From Armatimonadota bacterium (lineage in GTDB: Bacteria > Sysuimicrobiota > Sysuimicrobiia > Sysuimicrobiales > Kaftiobacteriaceae), in assembly GCA_020028535.1 (NCBI GenBank), contig JAIBHM010000105.1, positions 1 to 6,702 on the forward strand: a stretch of 6,702 bases of DNA, read 5' to 3'. Below the pieces are notes generated by a model that made no database searches, was not told where the DNA came from, and was given only the letters and a program-made list of their open reading frames with translations. Shown here one piece after another: positions 1 through 6,094 of the stretch. The translations under genes were made by a program, and so were the position numbers. Position 1 is the stretch's first letter. Every line of letters begins with the position of its first letter.

Positions 1-2
1 AG

Positions 3-1532
3 ATTACCGACAACCTGGACTTGCTGCTCGAGGTGCTGCCGCCGCAGCTGCGCGAATCGCTGGAGCAGCGCGCCGACCTGGAGTCGCTGCTGGAGGTCGT
101 GCTCGACCTGGGGCGTCTTCCGGAGGCACGCGTTCCGTCAGGCGTTGTCCATCTCAGCGAAGGGTATGTGACCGCGGAGCAGATCGCCCACGTCACCAGC
201 CGCGTCGGCGCGTTCGGCAAGGACAACCGCGCCGGCATCGAGCGCACGCTGCACCGCATCTCCGCCATCCGCAACCGCCAGGGGAATATCATCGGGCTCA
301 CCTGCCGTGTCGGCCGCGCCGTCTTCGGCACGGTGGACATCGTGCGCGACGTGATCGAGTCCGGGAAGAGCATTTTGCTCCTGGGCCGTCCCGGCGTCGG
401 CAAGACGACGCTCCTGCGCGAGGCCGCGCGCGTGCTGGCGGACGAGTTCACCAAGCGCGTCGTGGTCGTGGACACGAGCAACGAGATCGCCGGCGACGGA
501 GACATCCCGCACCCGGGGATCGGCGCCGCGCGTCGTATGCAGGTGCCGCATCCCGAGCTGCAGCACGCGGTGATGATCGAGGCGGTGGAAAACCACATGC
601 CTGAGGTCATCGTCATCGACGAGATCGGCACCGAAGCGGAAGCGCTGGCCGCGCGGACGATTGCCGAACGCGGTGTTCAGCTCATCGCCACCGCCCACGG
701 CAACACCCTGGACAATCTGTTGCAAAACCCCACGCTGTCCGACCTGGTCGGCGGCATCCAGGCCGTCACCCTCTCCGATGAGGAAGCGCGCCGTCGCGGC
801 ACGCAGAAGACGGTGCTCGAACGCAAGGCCCCGCCGACCTTTGACGTGGTGATCGAGATCGTGCAGAAGGACCGCCTGGCGGTGCACCACGACGTGGCGA
901 CGGTGGTGGACAGGTTTCTGCGCGGCGTGCAGCCGCGGCCGGAGACGCGCGTGCGCACCGAGGAGGGCGAGGTCCAGATCGAGGTCCCCTCGGCGAAGGC
1001 TCCGACCTGGGCGCCGCAGGGGCCGATGGTGGCCGGGGCCCCATCGGAGGATCTGGCGCGTCCCGGGCGCAGGCCGATGCGAATCTACCCGTATGCCGTG
1101 AGCAGGAACCGCCTCGAGCGCGCGATCCGCGAGCTGCGCGTCCCGGCGTACGTCACGGAGAACCTGCAAGATGCGGACATCGTGCTGACGTTGAAGTCGC
1201 AGGAGCGGCGCCAGCCCAAGAAGCTGCATGAAGCGGTGGCGCGCGGCAGGACACTGCACATTCTCAAGAGCAACACGGTCACCCAGATTCAGGCCTTCCT
1301 GCGCAGTGTTTTTGAGGTAGAGGAAGAGGCGCCCTCCGACGACCAGGAGGTCGCGCTGCGCGAGGTTGAGGAGGCGATCTCCGAAGTGCTCAGCTCCAAG
1401 CAACCTGTGGAGCTCTTGCAGCAGAACTCGTACGTCCGCCGCCTGCAGCACCAGCTCGTGCAGCGCTACGGCCTCGCGTCCGAGAGTCGAGGGGAGGAAC
1501 CCTTCCGCCGGGTCGTAATCTTTCCTCGATGA
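3..1532 (+). CDS. R3H domain-containing P-loop ATPase (Ycf45/SpoIIIAA-like), 5' end outside window
   Basis: This is a predicted cytoplasmic ATPase that binds single-stranded nucleic acid; its cellular role is poorly defined in the family. The frame is open from base 3 and reads ITDNLDLLLEVLPP across the TTG at 21. That matches the usual N-terminal region of these proteins, so the true start is probably a few codons upstream of the window. A Walker A motif, GRPGVGKTT, is at 384-410 and a Walker B, EVIVIDEIG, follows from 603. The ATPase core resembles SpoIIIAA and secretion-type ATPases. A Pro/Glu-rich linker (about 930-1080) leads to a second conserved region starting RIYPYAVSRNRLERAI, then a C-terminal R3H domain with its RxxxH signature at 1437-1451 and the ending RRVVIFPR. 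The stop overlaps the tmk start (ATGA), so the two are probably co-transcribed. Family assignment is firm; the function is inference. Confidence 0.9.
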   Translation: MTDNLDLLLEVLPPQLRESLEQRADLESLLEVVLDLGRLPEARVPSGVVHLSEGYVTAEQIAHVTSRVGAFGKDNRAGIERTLHRISAIRNRQGNIIGLTCRVGRAVFGTVDIVRDVIESGKSILLLGRPGVGKTTLLREAARVLADEFTKRVVVVDTSNEIAGDGDIPHPGIGAARRMQVPHPELQHAVMIEAVENHMPEVIVIDEIGTEAEALAARTIAERGVQLIATAHGNTLDNLLQNPTLSDLVGGIQAVTLSDEEARRRGTQKTVLERKAPPTFDVVIEIVQKDRLAVHHDVATVVDRFLRGVQPRPETRVRTEEGEVQIEVPSAKAPTWAPQGPMVAGAPSEDLARPGRRPMRIYPYAVSRNRLERAIRELRVPAYVTENLQDADIVLTLKSQERRQPKKLHEAVARGRTLHILKSNTVTQIQAFLRSVFEVEEEAPSDDQEVALREVEEAISEVLSSKQPVELLQQNSYVRRLQHQLVQRYGLASESRGEEPFRRVVIFPR

Positions 1533-2221
1533 CCCAAGCGGAACCCGCCGCCCGCCGGGGGCTCTTCATGACCATTGAAGGACCTGAGGGCGCGGGGAAG
1601 ACGACTCAGGCCCGCCTCCTCTACGACCGCCTTCGCCCATCCTACGACGTCCTCCACACCCGAGAGCCGGGGGGCACCGCCATCGGCGAGCGCATCCGCG
1701 GTCTGCTGCTGGACGAGCAGCACCGCGAGATGTCGCCGCAGACCGAGATGCTGCTGTTTGCGGCATCGCGCGCGCAGTTCGTGGTTGAGGTCGTCGAGCC
1801 GGCGCTGCGACGGGGCCGTATTGTCCTCTCCGAACGCTATGTAGATGCTTCCCTCGCGTACCAAGGGTACGCGAGGGGACTTGACATTCAGGTCGTCCGC
1901 AACGTCAATGCGGTCGCCACGCGCGGCGTGATGCCGGACCTCACGGTGCTGATCGACATCGATCCGGCGGTCGGTCTGGAGCGGGCGCGCCTTGCCGATG
2001 GGAAGGAGGGCCGGCGCGGGCGCGGCGATCGCCTGGAGCAAGAGTCCGTCGACTTCTTCGTGCGGGCAAGGGAAGGATTCCTCACGATCGCGCGAGAAGA
2101 GCGCGACCGGGTGCGCATCGTCAACGGCAATCGTCCCCAGCAGGTCGTCCACGACGAGATCGGCCGGCTGGTCGAACAGTTTCTGGCGGGCAGGGGGTGG
2201 CGGGCATCAAGCTCGTGCTAG
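1529..2221 (+). CDS. tmk: Thymidylate kinase (dTMP kinase)
   Basis: It phosphorylates dTMP to dTDP with ATP, the step that feeds dTTP synthesis. The 230 residues are near the family norm of 200-230. Visible motifs are the P-loop GPEGAGKTT (18-26), REPGGT (45-50), the dTMP-binding segment SERYVDASLAYQGYARG (101-117; Glu replaces the usual Asp of DRY) and an Arg-rich LID ending DRLEQES (about 152-173). The LID looks a few residues longer than in E. coli. The ATG at 1529 overlaps the upstream stop and includes GLF, part of the first beta strand, so it is preferred over the internal ATG at 1568. No Shine-Dalgarno site lies at normal distance; the purine-rich run at 1491-1499 ends 29 bases upstream. 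Translation is probably coupled to the preceding gene. The last 25 bp are shared with the next gene. Confidence 0.96.
   Translation: MTQAEPAARRGLFMTIEGPEGAGKTTQARLLYDRLRPSYDVLHTREPGGTAIGERIRGLLLDEQHREMSPQTEMLLFAASRAQFVVEVVEPALRRGRIVLSERYVDASLAYQGYARGLDIQVVRNVNAVATRGVMPDLTVLIDIDPAVGLERARLADGKEGRRGRGDRLEQESVDFFVRAREGFLTIAREERDRVRIVNGNRPQQVVHDEIGRLVEQFLAGRGWRASSSC
1849..1879. repeat. Perfect inverted repeat (12 bp arms, 3-base loop) inside tmk
   Basis: Bases 1851-1862 (CCCTCGCGTACC) are exactly complementary to 1866-1877, with AAG as the loop at 1863-1865. A G-T pair (1850/1878) and a T-A pair (1849/1879) extend the stem. It encodes the conserved SLAYQGYARG segment of thymidylate kinase, so part of the symmetry could come from the peptide, but codon choice completes it (TAC GCG AGG against CTC GCG TAC). 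No T-tract follows, so it is not a standard intrinsic terminator. Any role in RNA is unproven. Confidence 0.75.
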
Positions 2222-2535
2222 CCATTGTCCAGGAGAAGGACGCGGCACGGCTGATTGACGCCCTCACCGAAGAAGGTATCAACGCAACAATGCTGGCCAG
2301 CACCGGAGGCTTCCTGCGTGAAGGCAACTCCACGATCCTCATCGGCATCGAAGATGCCCAGACTGAGCAGGTACTGAGAACCATTCAACGCTCTTCCCAG
2401 CGGCGCGAGCAGTTCGTCAGCCCGATGCCCCCGGCGGTCGAGCCGGTGGACTCCTACGTCACCTATCCGGTGAAGGTCGAAGTCGGCGGGGCCATCGTGT
2501 TCGTCGTCCAGGTCGAGCGCATGGAACGCTTCTAG
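2197..2535 (+). CDS. darA: Cyclic-di-AMP receptor, DarA/PstA family (PII-like)
   Basis: A small cytosolic PII-like protein of 112 residues; the family forms trimers that bind the second messenger c-di-AMP. Bacillus DarA is about 109 residues. The N-terminal strand and helix KLVLAIVQEKDAARLIDAL, the hallmark ASTGGFLREGNSTILIGIED (about 34-53), the REQFVSPMPP segment and the C-terminal VEVGGAIVFVVQVERMERF all fit the family, formerly DUF970. The chosen start is GTG at 2197, which places the conserved KLVLAIVQ at the N-terminus. GGCGGG at 2185-2190 can serve as ribosome binding site, and no better start lies upstream in frame. The gene overlaps tmk by 25 bp and ends 12 bp before holB. Its downstream target is unknown. 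Symbol given by homology. Confidence 0.92.
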   Translation: MAGIKLVLAIVQEKDAARLIDALTEEGINATMLASTGGFLREGNSTILIGIEDAQTEQVLRTIQRSSQRREQFVSPMPPAVEPVDSYVTYPVKVEVGGAIVFVVQVERMERF

Positions 2536-2547
2536 CCATTCCCCTCG

Positions 2548-3588
2548 ATGCCGTTCCGCGATCTCGTCAACCAGTCCCACGCGGTGATGCTCTTGCGCAC
2601 TGCAGCCCGCAGCGGGCGCGTGTCCCACGCATACCTCTTTGTCGGCCCGGCGGGCGTCGGGCGTTATGATGCGGCCCTCGCATTTGCGCAGCTGCTGAAC
2701 TGCGAGCGCCCGCAGGAGAACGATGCCTGCGGTGAATGCCGGCCGTGCCGCCTCATCACCGGCGGCCAGTATCCCGATGTCCGCACCGTCGACGTAGAGC
2801 GCGGGCTGCTGCTCGATCCCCGGGACACGACAAAGACGGTGATCGGAATCGACCAGGTCCGTGCCCTCCGGCGTGAGGTCGCCTTTCCGCCGCTCGAAGG
2901 GAAATACAAAGTCTACATCTTCGCCGCCGCGGATCGGATGCAGGCCGAGGTGGCGGCTAACAGCCTGCTGAAGATCCTGGAGGAGCCGCCGCCCCAGGTC
3001 GTCATCATCCTTATCGCTGAGTCCACGGTGCCGATGCTGCCGACAGTTGTATCCCGGTGTCAGCTCGTCCGGTTCTCGCTCGTCGCGGCGGGGGAGATCG
3101 AGCAGGCGCTGATCGCGCGCCACAAGCTCGACCACGGCCGCGCCCGGTTCATCGCGGCGATCGCCGGAGGGCAACTGGGGCGCGCGGTCACCTGGGCCAC
3201 ATCTCAGGAGGACCTGGAGTGGCGCGAGCAGACGCTTCAGCTGCTGGAGCGGATGGAGAGCGCCGATCTTCTCGAGCGGATGGACGCGGCGGAGGAGGCG
3301 TCGAAGGACAAGGACCGGCTTCCCGATCTGCTCGATCTGGCGCTGTTCTGGTTCCGGGATCTTCTGGTCTGGCAGGAGACCCGCGAGGAGGTGCACGTCA
3401 TCAACCTGGACCGTAAGGAGACGATCGCGAGGCTGGCGGCGGCCCTGCCCGGGGCGGTGCTTTCGCAGCGCATCGTGGCGATCGAGGAGGCGAAAGAGGA
3501 CCTCCGCCGCAACGTCCATCCGCGCCTCCTGCTCGAAAACCTCTTCCTGCGCTTCGCCCCGCCCGTCGCAGAAGTTCCGTCATCGTGA
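2548..3588 (+). CDS. holB: DNA polymerase III subunit delta' (clamp loader)
   Basis: A clamp-loader subunit that, with delta and tau/gamma, loads the beta sliding clamp on DNA. The 346 residues fit the family. The N-terminus SHAYLFVGPAGVG is typical, followed by a degenerate P-loop, GPAGVGRYDAA (33-43), in which Arg39 replaces the catalytic Lys and Tyr40 the Thr/Ser. A four-cysteine zinc module is intact (C52, C61, C64, C67). ANSLLKILEEPP and the SRC motif (169-171), which supplies the arginine finger, are present. The rest is the helical collar domain, including WFRDLLVWQ. The missing P-loop Lys suggests no ATP hydrolysis by this subunit, which is normal for delta'. The neighbours tmk and darA support the call. 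The start at 2548 has no Shine-Dalgarno site, only a pyrimidine run. The 3' end overlaps nfo on the other strand by 9 bp. Confidence 0.94.
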   Translation: MPFRDLVNQSHAVMLLRTAARSGRVSHAYLFVGPAGVGRYDAALAFAQLLNCERPQENDACGECRPCRLITGGQYPDVRTVDVERGLLLDPRDTTKTVIGIDQVRALRREVAFPPLEGKYKVYIFAAADRMQAEVAANSLLKILEEPPPQVVIILIAESTVPMLPTVVSRCQLVRFSLVAAGEIEQALIARHKLDHGRARFIAAIAGGQLGRAVTWATSQEDLEWREQTLQLLERMESADLLERMDAAEEASKDKDRLPDLLDLALFWFRDLLVWQETREEVHVINLDRKETIARLAAALPGAVLSQRIVAIEEAKEDLRRNVHPRLLLENLFLRFAPPVAEVPSS

Positions 3589-4479
3589 CCGCACCTGCTT
3601 CGAGCGCTTCCCGCCCCGGATTGATGCCGGGCCCGGGCCCTTGGTCCGCAGCCGTTTGAGGAGATCGAGGTTTTTCTTGTCGGGAACGTCCGCGCTGAAG
3701 TGAGGCGTCTCGATGAACGCGCCGAGCCGGCGCAGTCTGGGATGATTCACGAGCGCGCGGAATCCTTCTCGGCCGATCTGTCCTTCGCCGATGTTCTCGT
3801 GGCGGTCCACCTTTGAGCCAAGTGCAGTCTTGGAGTCGTTGAGGTGTAAGGCGCGCAGGTGCCGCAGCCCCACGATCCGGTCGAAGACCCCCAATGTCGC
3901 GTTCACACCCTTGGCCGTGCGGATGTCCCATCCCGAGGCGAAGAGATGGCATGAGTCCAGGCACACGCCTATGCGCGGATGGTGGTCCATGCGCTCCAGG
4001 ACTTCGGCAAGCTCTTCGAACGTGCCGCCGATCAGACCGCCGGCGCCGACGTTATGCTCGACCAGGATCATCGCCCGCTCTGTGGCCTCCAACGCGACGG
4101 TGAGCGCCGCGGTGACCCGGTTGAGGGCTCCTTCCCACGACTGCCCGCCGCGGCTGCCCAGATGCGTGATCGCTCCCAGTCCCTCGAGCCGGTCTATCCC
4201 GCGCAGCGCGTAGATCAACGCTCCGGTCGACTTCCGGTACAACTCCATGTCCTGCGCGCCGAGATTGATGAGGTACGCGGTGTGCGCGACGAGGGGATCC
4301 AATTTCGCCTTCCGCCGCTTTTCGATGAAGCGGTCGAGGTCGTCCTCCGCGTAGACGATCTCCCGCCACTGCCGCGGGCTGCCCACGAAGATCTGCAGGC
4401 ACTCGCAGCCGATGGCGACGGCTCTGTCGATCGCCATATGGATGGGGTGGCGGATGCTGACGTGGGCCCCGAATTTCAT
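3580..4479 (-). CDS. nfo: Endonuclease IV (AP endonuclease)
   Basis: It cuts the DNA backbone 5' to abasic sites and removes 3'-blocking groups in base excision repair, using three zinc ions in a TIM barrel. Counting from ATG at 4479 (MKFGAHVS, the classic N-terminus), all nine metal ligands are visible: H66, H106, E141, D175, H178, H212, D225, H227 and E257, in contexts such as VAHTAYLINL, CLDSCHLFASG, LHLNDSK and FIETPH. A GTG two codons upstream (4485) is an alternative start, but ATG fits the family better. The 299 residues slightly exceed E. coli Nfo (285); the surplus is a Lys/Arg-rich tail of about 20 residues after the normal NLDLLKRLR ending. The gene is convergent with holB, overlapping it by 9 bp, and divergent from the PLP-enzyme gene. 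Confidence 0.96.
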   Translation of the reverse strand: MKFGAHVSIRHPIHMAIDRAVAIGCECLQIFVGSPRQWREIVYAEDDLDRFIEKRRKAKLDPLVAHTAYLINLGAQDMELYRKSTGALIYALRGIDRLEGLGAITHLGSRGGQSWEGALNRVTAALTVALEATERAMILVEHNVGAGGLIGGTFEELAEVLERMDHHPRIGVCLDSCHLFASGWDIRTAKGVNATLGVFDRIVGLRHLRALHLNDSKTALGSKVDRHENIGEGQIGREGFRALVNHPRLRRLGAFIETPHFSADVPDKKNLDLLKRLRTKGPGPASIRGGKRSKQVRSR

Positions 4480-4529
4480 GGTCACCCAGAACGATAGGGT
4501 GTGCCGCGTCTCCTGAAGAAGAACCCCTC
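4480..4529. promoter_or_regulatory. Divergent intergenic region, presumed promoters for nfo and the PLP-enzyme gene
   Basis: These 50 bases separate two divergently transcribed genes, so transcription start signals for both probably lie here or slightly inside the opposite gene. Toward nfo a weak candidate exists: TATCGT (complement of 4491-4496) with TTCTTC (complement of 4515-4520) 18 bases upstream. I see no convincing promoter in the other direction, no palindromic operator, and not enough room for a SAM or other riboswitch. The assignment rests mainly on gene layout. Confidence 0.3.
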
Positions 4530-5705
4530 ATGACATCCGACTGGGGCTTCACCACCAAGGCCGTCCATGGCGGTAAGATGGCCGACGCGCACAAGTCCGT
4601 GGCACCGCCGATCTACCAGACCGCGACGTTCTCGTATGACACTGCCGAGGAAGGCGCCCGGCTTGGGCAGGAAATTCCACCCGGCTATGTCTACACCCGC
4701 TGGGCGAACCCGACGACGCGCGCCTTTGAGGAGAAGATGGCGCTCCTCGAGGGTGCCGAGGATGCGCTGGCGACCGCCTCGGGCATGTCGGCAGTGTCGA
4801 CCGCCGTCCTCACCGCAGTGCAGCGGGGCGAACATGCCATTGCTCCCAGCGCGATCTACCAGGCGACCTACCAGCTGTTCGCGGAGATCCTTCCTTCATA
4901 TGGGATCGAGACGACGATCCTCGGGGACACGGAATCAGCGTCATACGAGCGCGCGCTGCGGCAAAACACGAAGCTCCTGTATATTGAGACCCCCAACAAT
5001 CCACTGCTCGGGATTACCGACATCCCGGCGGTCGCGCGCCTGGCCGGCTCGCACAACGCGCTGACGATCGCCGACAGCACCTTCGCCACACCCTACAATC
5101 AGAATCCGATCGCACTCGGCGTGGACGTGGTCGTGCACAGCGCCACCAAGTACCTCGGCGGGCATCACGACCTCACCGGCGGCGTGCTCGCCGGGTCGAG
5201 TGCCTTTATCAAGCACGCAAAGCGCACCCTGCGCATCTTCGGCGGGACCATCGACCCGTTTGCCGCCTGGCTCGCCATGCGCGGGTTGATCACCCTCGCG
5301 CTGAGGGTGGAACGGCAGAATCAGACTGCGCTCCGGCTCGCGGAATTCCTGGTGGCGCATCCCAGCGTCGAACGGGTCCACTATCCGGGACTGCGGTCAC
5401 ACCCCGGGCACGAGATTGCCCGCCGGCAGATGCGCGCCTTCACGGGCATGCTGAGCTTTGAAGTCCGGGGCGGATACGAGCCGGGCGTGAGGGCACTGGA
5501 GGCGCTGCGGATCGCCAAGCGCGCGACCAGTCTTGGAGGGACCACGACGCTGGTCTCTCATCCCGCGTCGCTCAGCAGCGTGCACATGCCGCGCGACGTG
5601 CGCGAAGCGGCGGGGATCACCGACGGGCTCATCCGCGTCAGCGTGGGTATCGAAGACGCCGAGGATCTGCTCGAGGATTTCGGCCAGGCGCTGACCAGCG
5701 CGTGA
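4530..5705 (+). CDS. PLP-dependent trans-sulfuration family enzyme (Cys/Met metabolism; cystathionine or methionine gamma-lyase-like)
   Basis: A fold-type I PLP enzyme of the Cys/Met metabolism family, which acts on cystathionine, methionine, cysteine or activated homoserine. The 391 residues match the usual 380-400. Visible features are the phosphate-contacting YTR (55-57, given by the neighbouring subunit in the family), Y110 for substrate/cofactor stacking, D182 in ADSTFATP pairing with the pyridine nitrogen, HSATKYLGGH with the Schiff-base lysine K207, SLGGTTTLVSHPAS (334-347) and IRVSVGIED with carboxylate-binding R369. Positions that in human cystathionine gamma-lyase are E59, R119 and E339 appear here as V54, Q115 and T339, so cystathionine lyase activity is doubtful; methionine gamma-lyase or an O-acylhomoserine sulfhydrylase is possible. 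The start codon is preceded by CCCCTC without a clear Shine-Dalgarno site. The stop is coupled (TGATG) to the next gene. Confidence 0.9.
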   Translation: MTSDWGFTTKAVHGGKMADAHKSVAPPIYQTATFSYDTAEEGARLGQEIPPGYVYTRWANPTTRAFEEKMALLEGAEDALATASGMSAVSTAVLTAVQRGEHAIAPSAIYQATYQLFAEILPSYGIETTILGDTESASYERALRQNTKLLYIETPNNPLLGITDIPAVARLAGSHNALTIADSTFATPYNQNPIALGVDVVVHSATKYLGGHHDLTGGVLAGSSAFIKHAKRTLRIFGGTIDPFAAWLAMRGLITLALRVERQNQTALRLAEFLVAHPSVERVHYPGLRSHPGHEIARRQMRAFTGMLSFEVRGGYEPGVRALEALRIAKRATSLGGTTTLVSHPASLSSVHMPRDVREAAGITDGLIRVSVGIEDAEDLLEDFGQALTSA

Positions 5706-6094
5706 TGGTTCACGTGCACGACGGAGAGTTCGTGCGGGTCCGCGTGCCGGCCTACCTCGAGCGCAGCCTGCAGATCGCCCTCGGCGGTGTGCACGCGCCG
5801 TTTTTCACTGATCACGAAGGCGCCGCGCTGGCCGTCGTGCTGCGGCGGGACGAGTGGGACCGGCTCGCTCCACGCTTCACCGCCGCGGAAGTCAGCGGGG
5901 GATTCCGCCTGCTCTCCCTGAAACGGGGGCCGGATCCTTGGCTTCCGTCGAGCCTTCGCCAGGCACTGGGTGAGCGAGGCGTGGCCGCATGTGTGCTCCC
6001 TTCGTTCCACAACGACCACCTGCTGGTCCGGGACGATCACGTGCAGCGGTGCCTCGAGGTGATCAGGGAGATCCTCCCCGCCAGCGCTCGATGA
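5705..6094 (+). CDS. Small protein resembling tandem ACT domains, possible amino-acid sensor
   Basis: A 129-residue soluble protein with no signal peptide or membrane segment. The second half resembles an ACT domain: FRLLSLKRGP (67-76), a helix LPSSLRQALGERGV (80-93), then ACVLPSFHNDHLLVRDDHVQRCLEVI (about 95-120). Its helix-turn-strand with FHNDHLLV recalls the DHI/LFV or DY-ILV strand of ACT_3/ACT_7-type proteins. The first half, with APFFTDHEGAALAVVLRRDEW (31-51), could be a partial or swapped first ACT unit. ACT domains usually bind amino acids and regulate enzymes. The ATG at 5705 forms TGATG with the upstream stop, implying translational coupling; GTG at 5702 is an alternative. Being paired with a Cys/Met-family enzyme suggests a regulatory role, which is inference. 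The gene is clearly coding; the family call is moderate. Confidence 0.7.
   Translation: MVHVHDGEFVRVRVPAYLERSLQIALGGVHAPFFTDHEGAALAVVLRRDEWDRLAPRFTAAEVSGGFRLLSLKRGPDPWLPSSLRQALGERGVAACVLPSFHNDHLLVRDDHVQRCLEVIREILPASAR

Noticed and set aside
138..1451. Long antisense open frame of 437 codons opposite the R3H ATPase gene
   Set aside because: The product is Arg/His/Asp-rich with no recognisable domain, while the sense strand carries clear Walker and R3H motifs. Long antisense frames are expected in GC-rich coding DNA.
2218..3519. Antisense open frame of 433 codons spanning darA and holB
   Set aside because: It crosses two well-supported genes and shows no family motif. It is a codon-bias shadow.
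3629..3640. 12 bp perfect palindrome GGGCCCGGGCCC as a terminator between holB and nfo
   Set aside because: It could form only a very short stem and has no T-tract on either side. It lies inside nfo coding sequence (KGPGPA) and is probably chance in GC-rich DNA.
4480..4529. SAM riboswitch or T-box leader before the PLP-enzyme gene
   Set aside because: The gap is only 50 bases, much too short for these leaders, and shows no matching stems.
5291..5309. Inverted repeat CACCCTC / GAGGGTG with a 5-base loop in the PLP-enzyme gene
   Set aside because: Only 7 bp arms inside a coding region with no T-tract. Such stems are frequent at this GC content.
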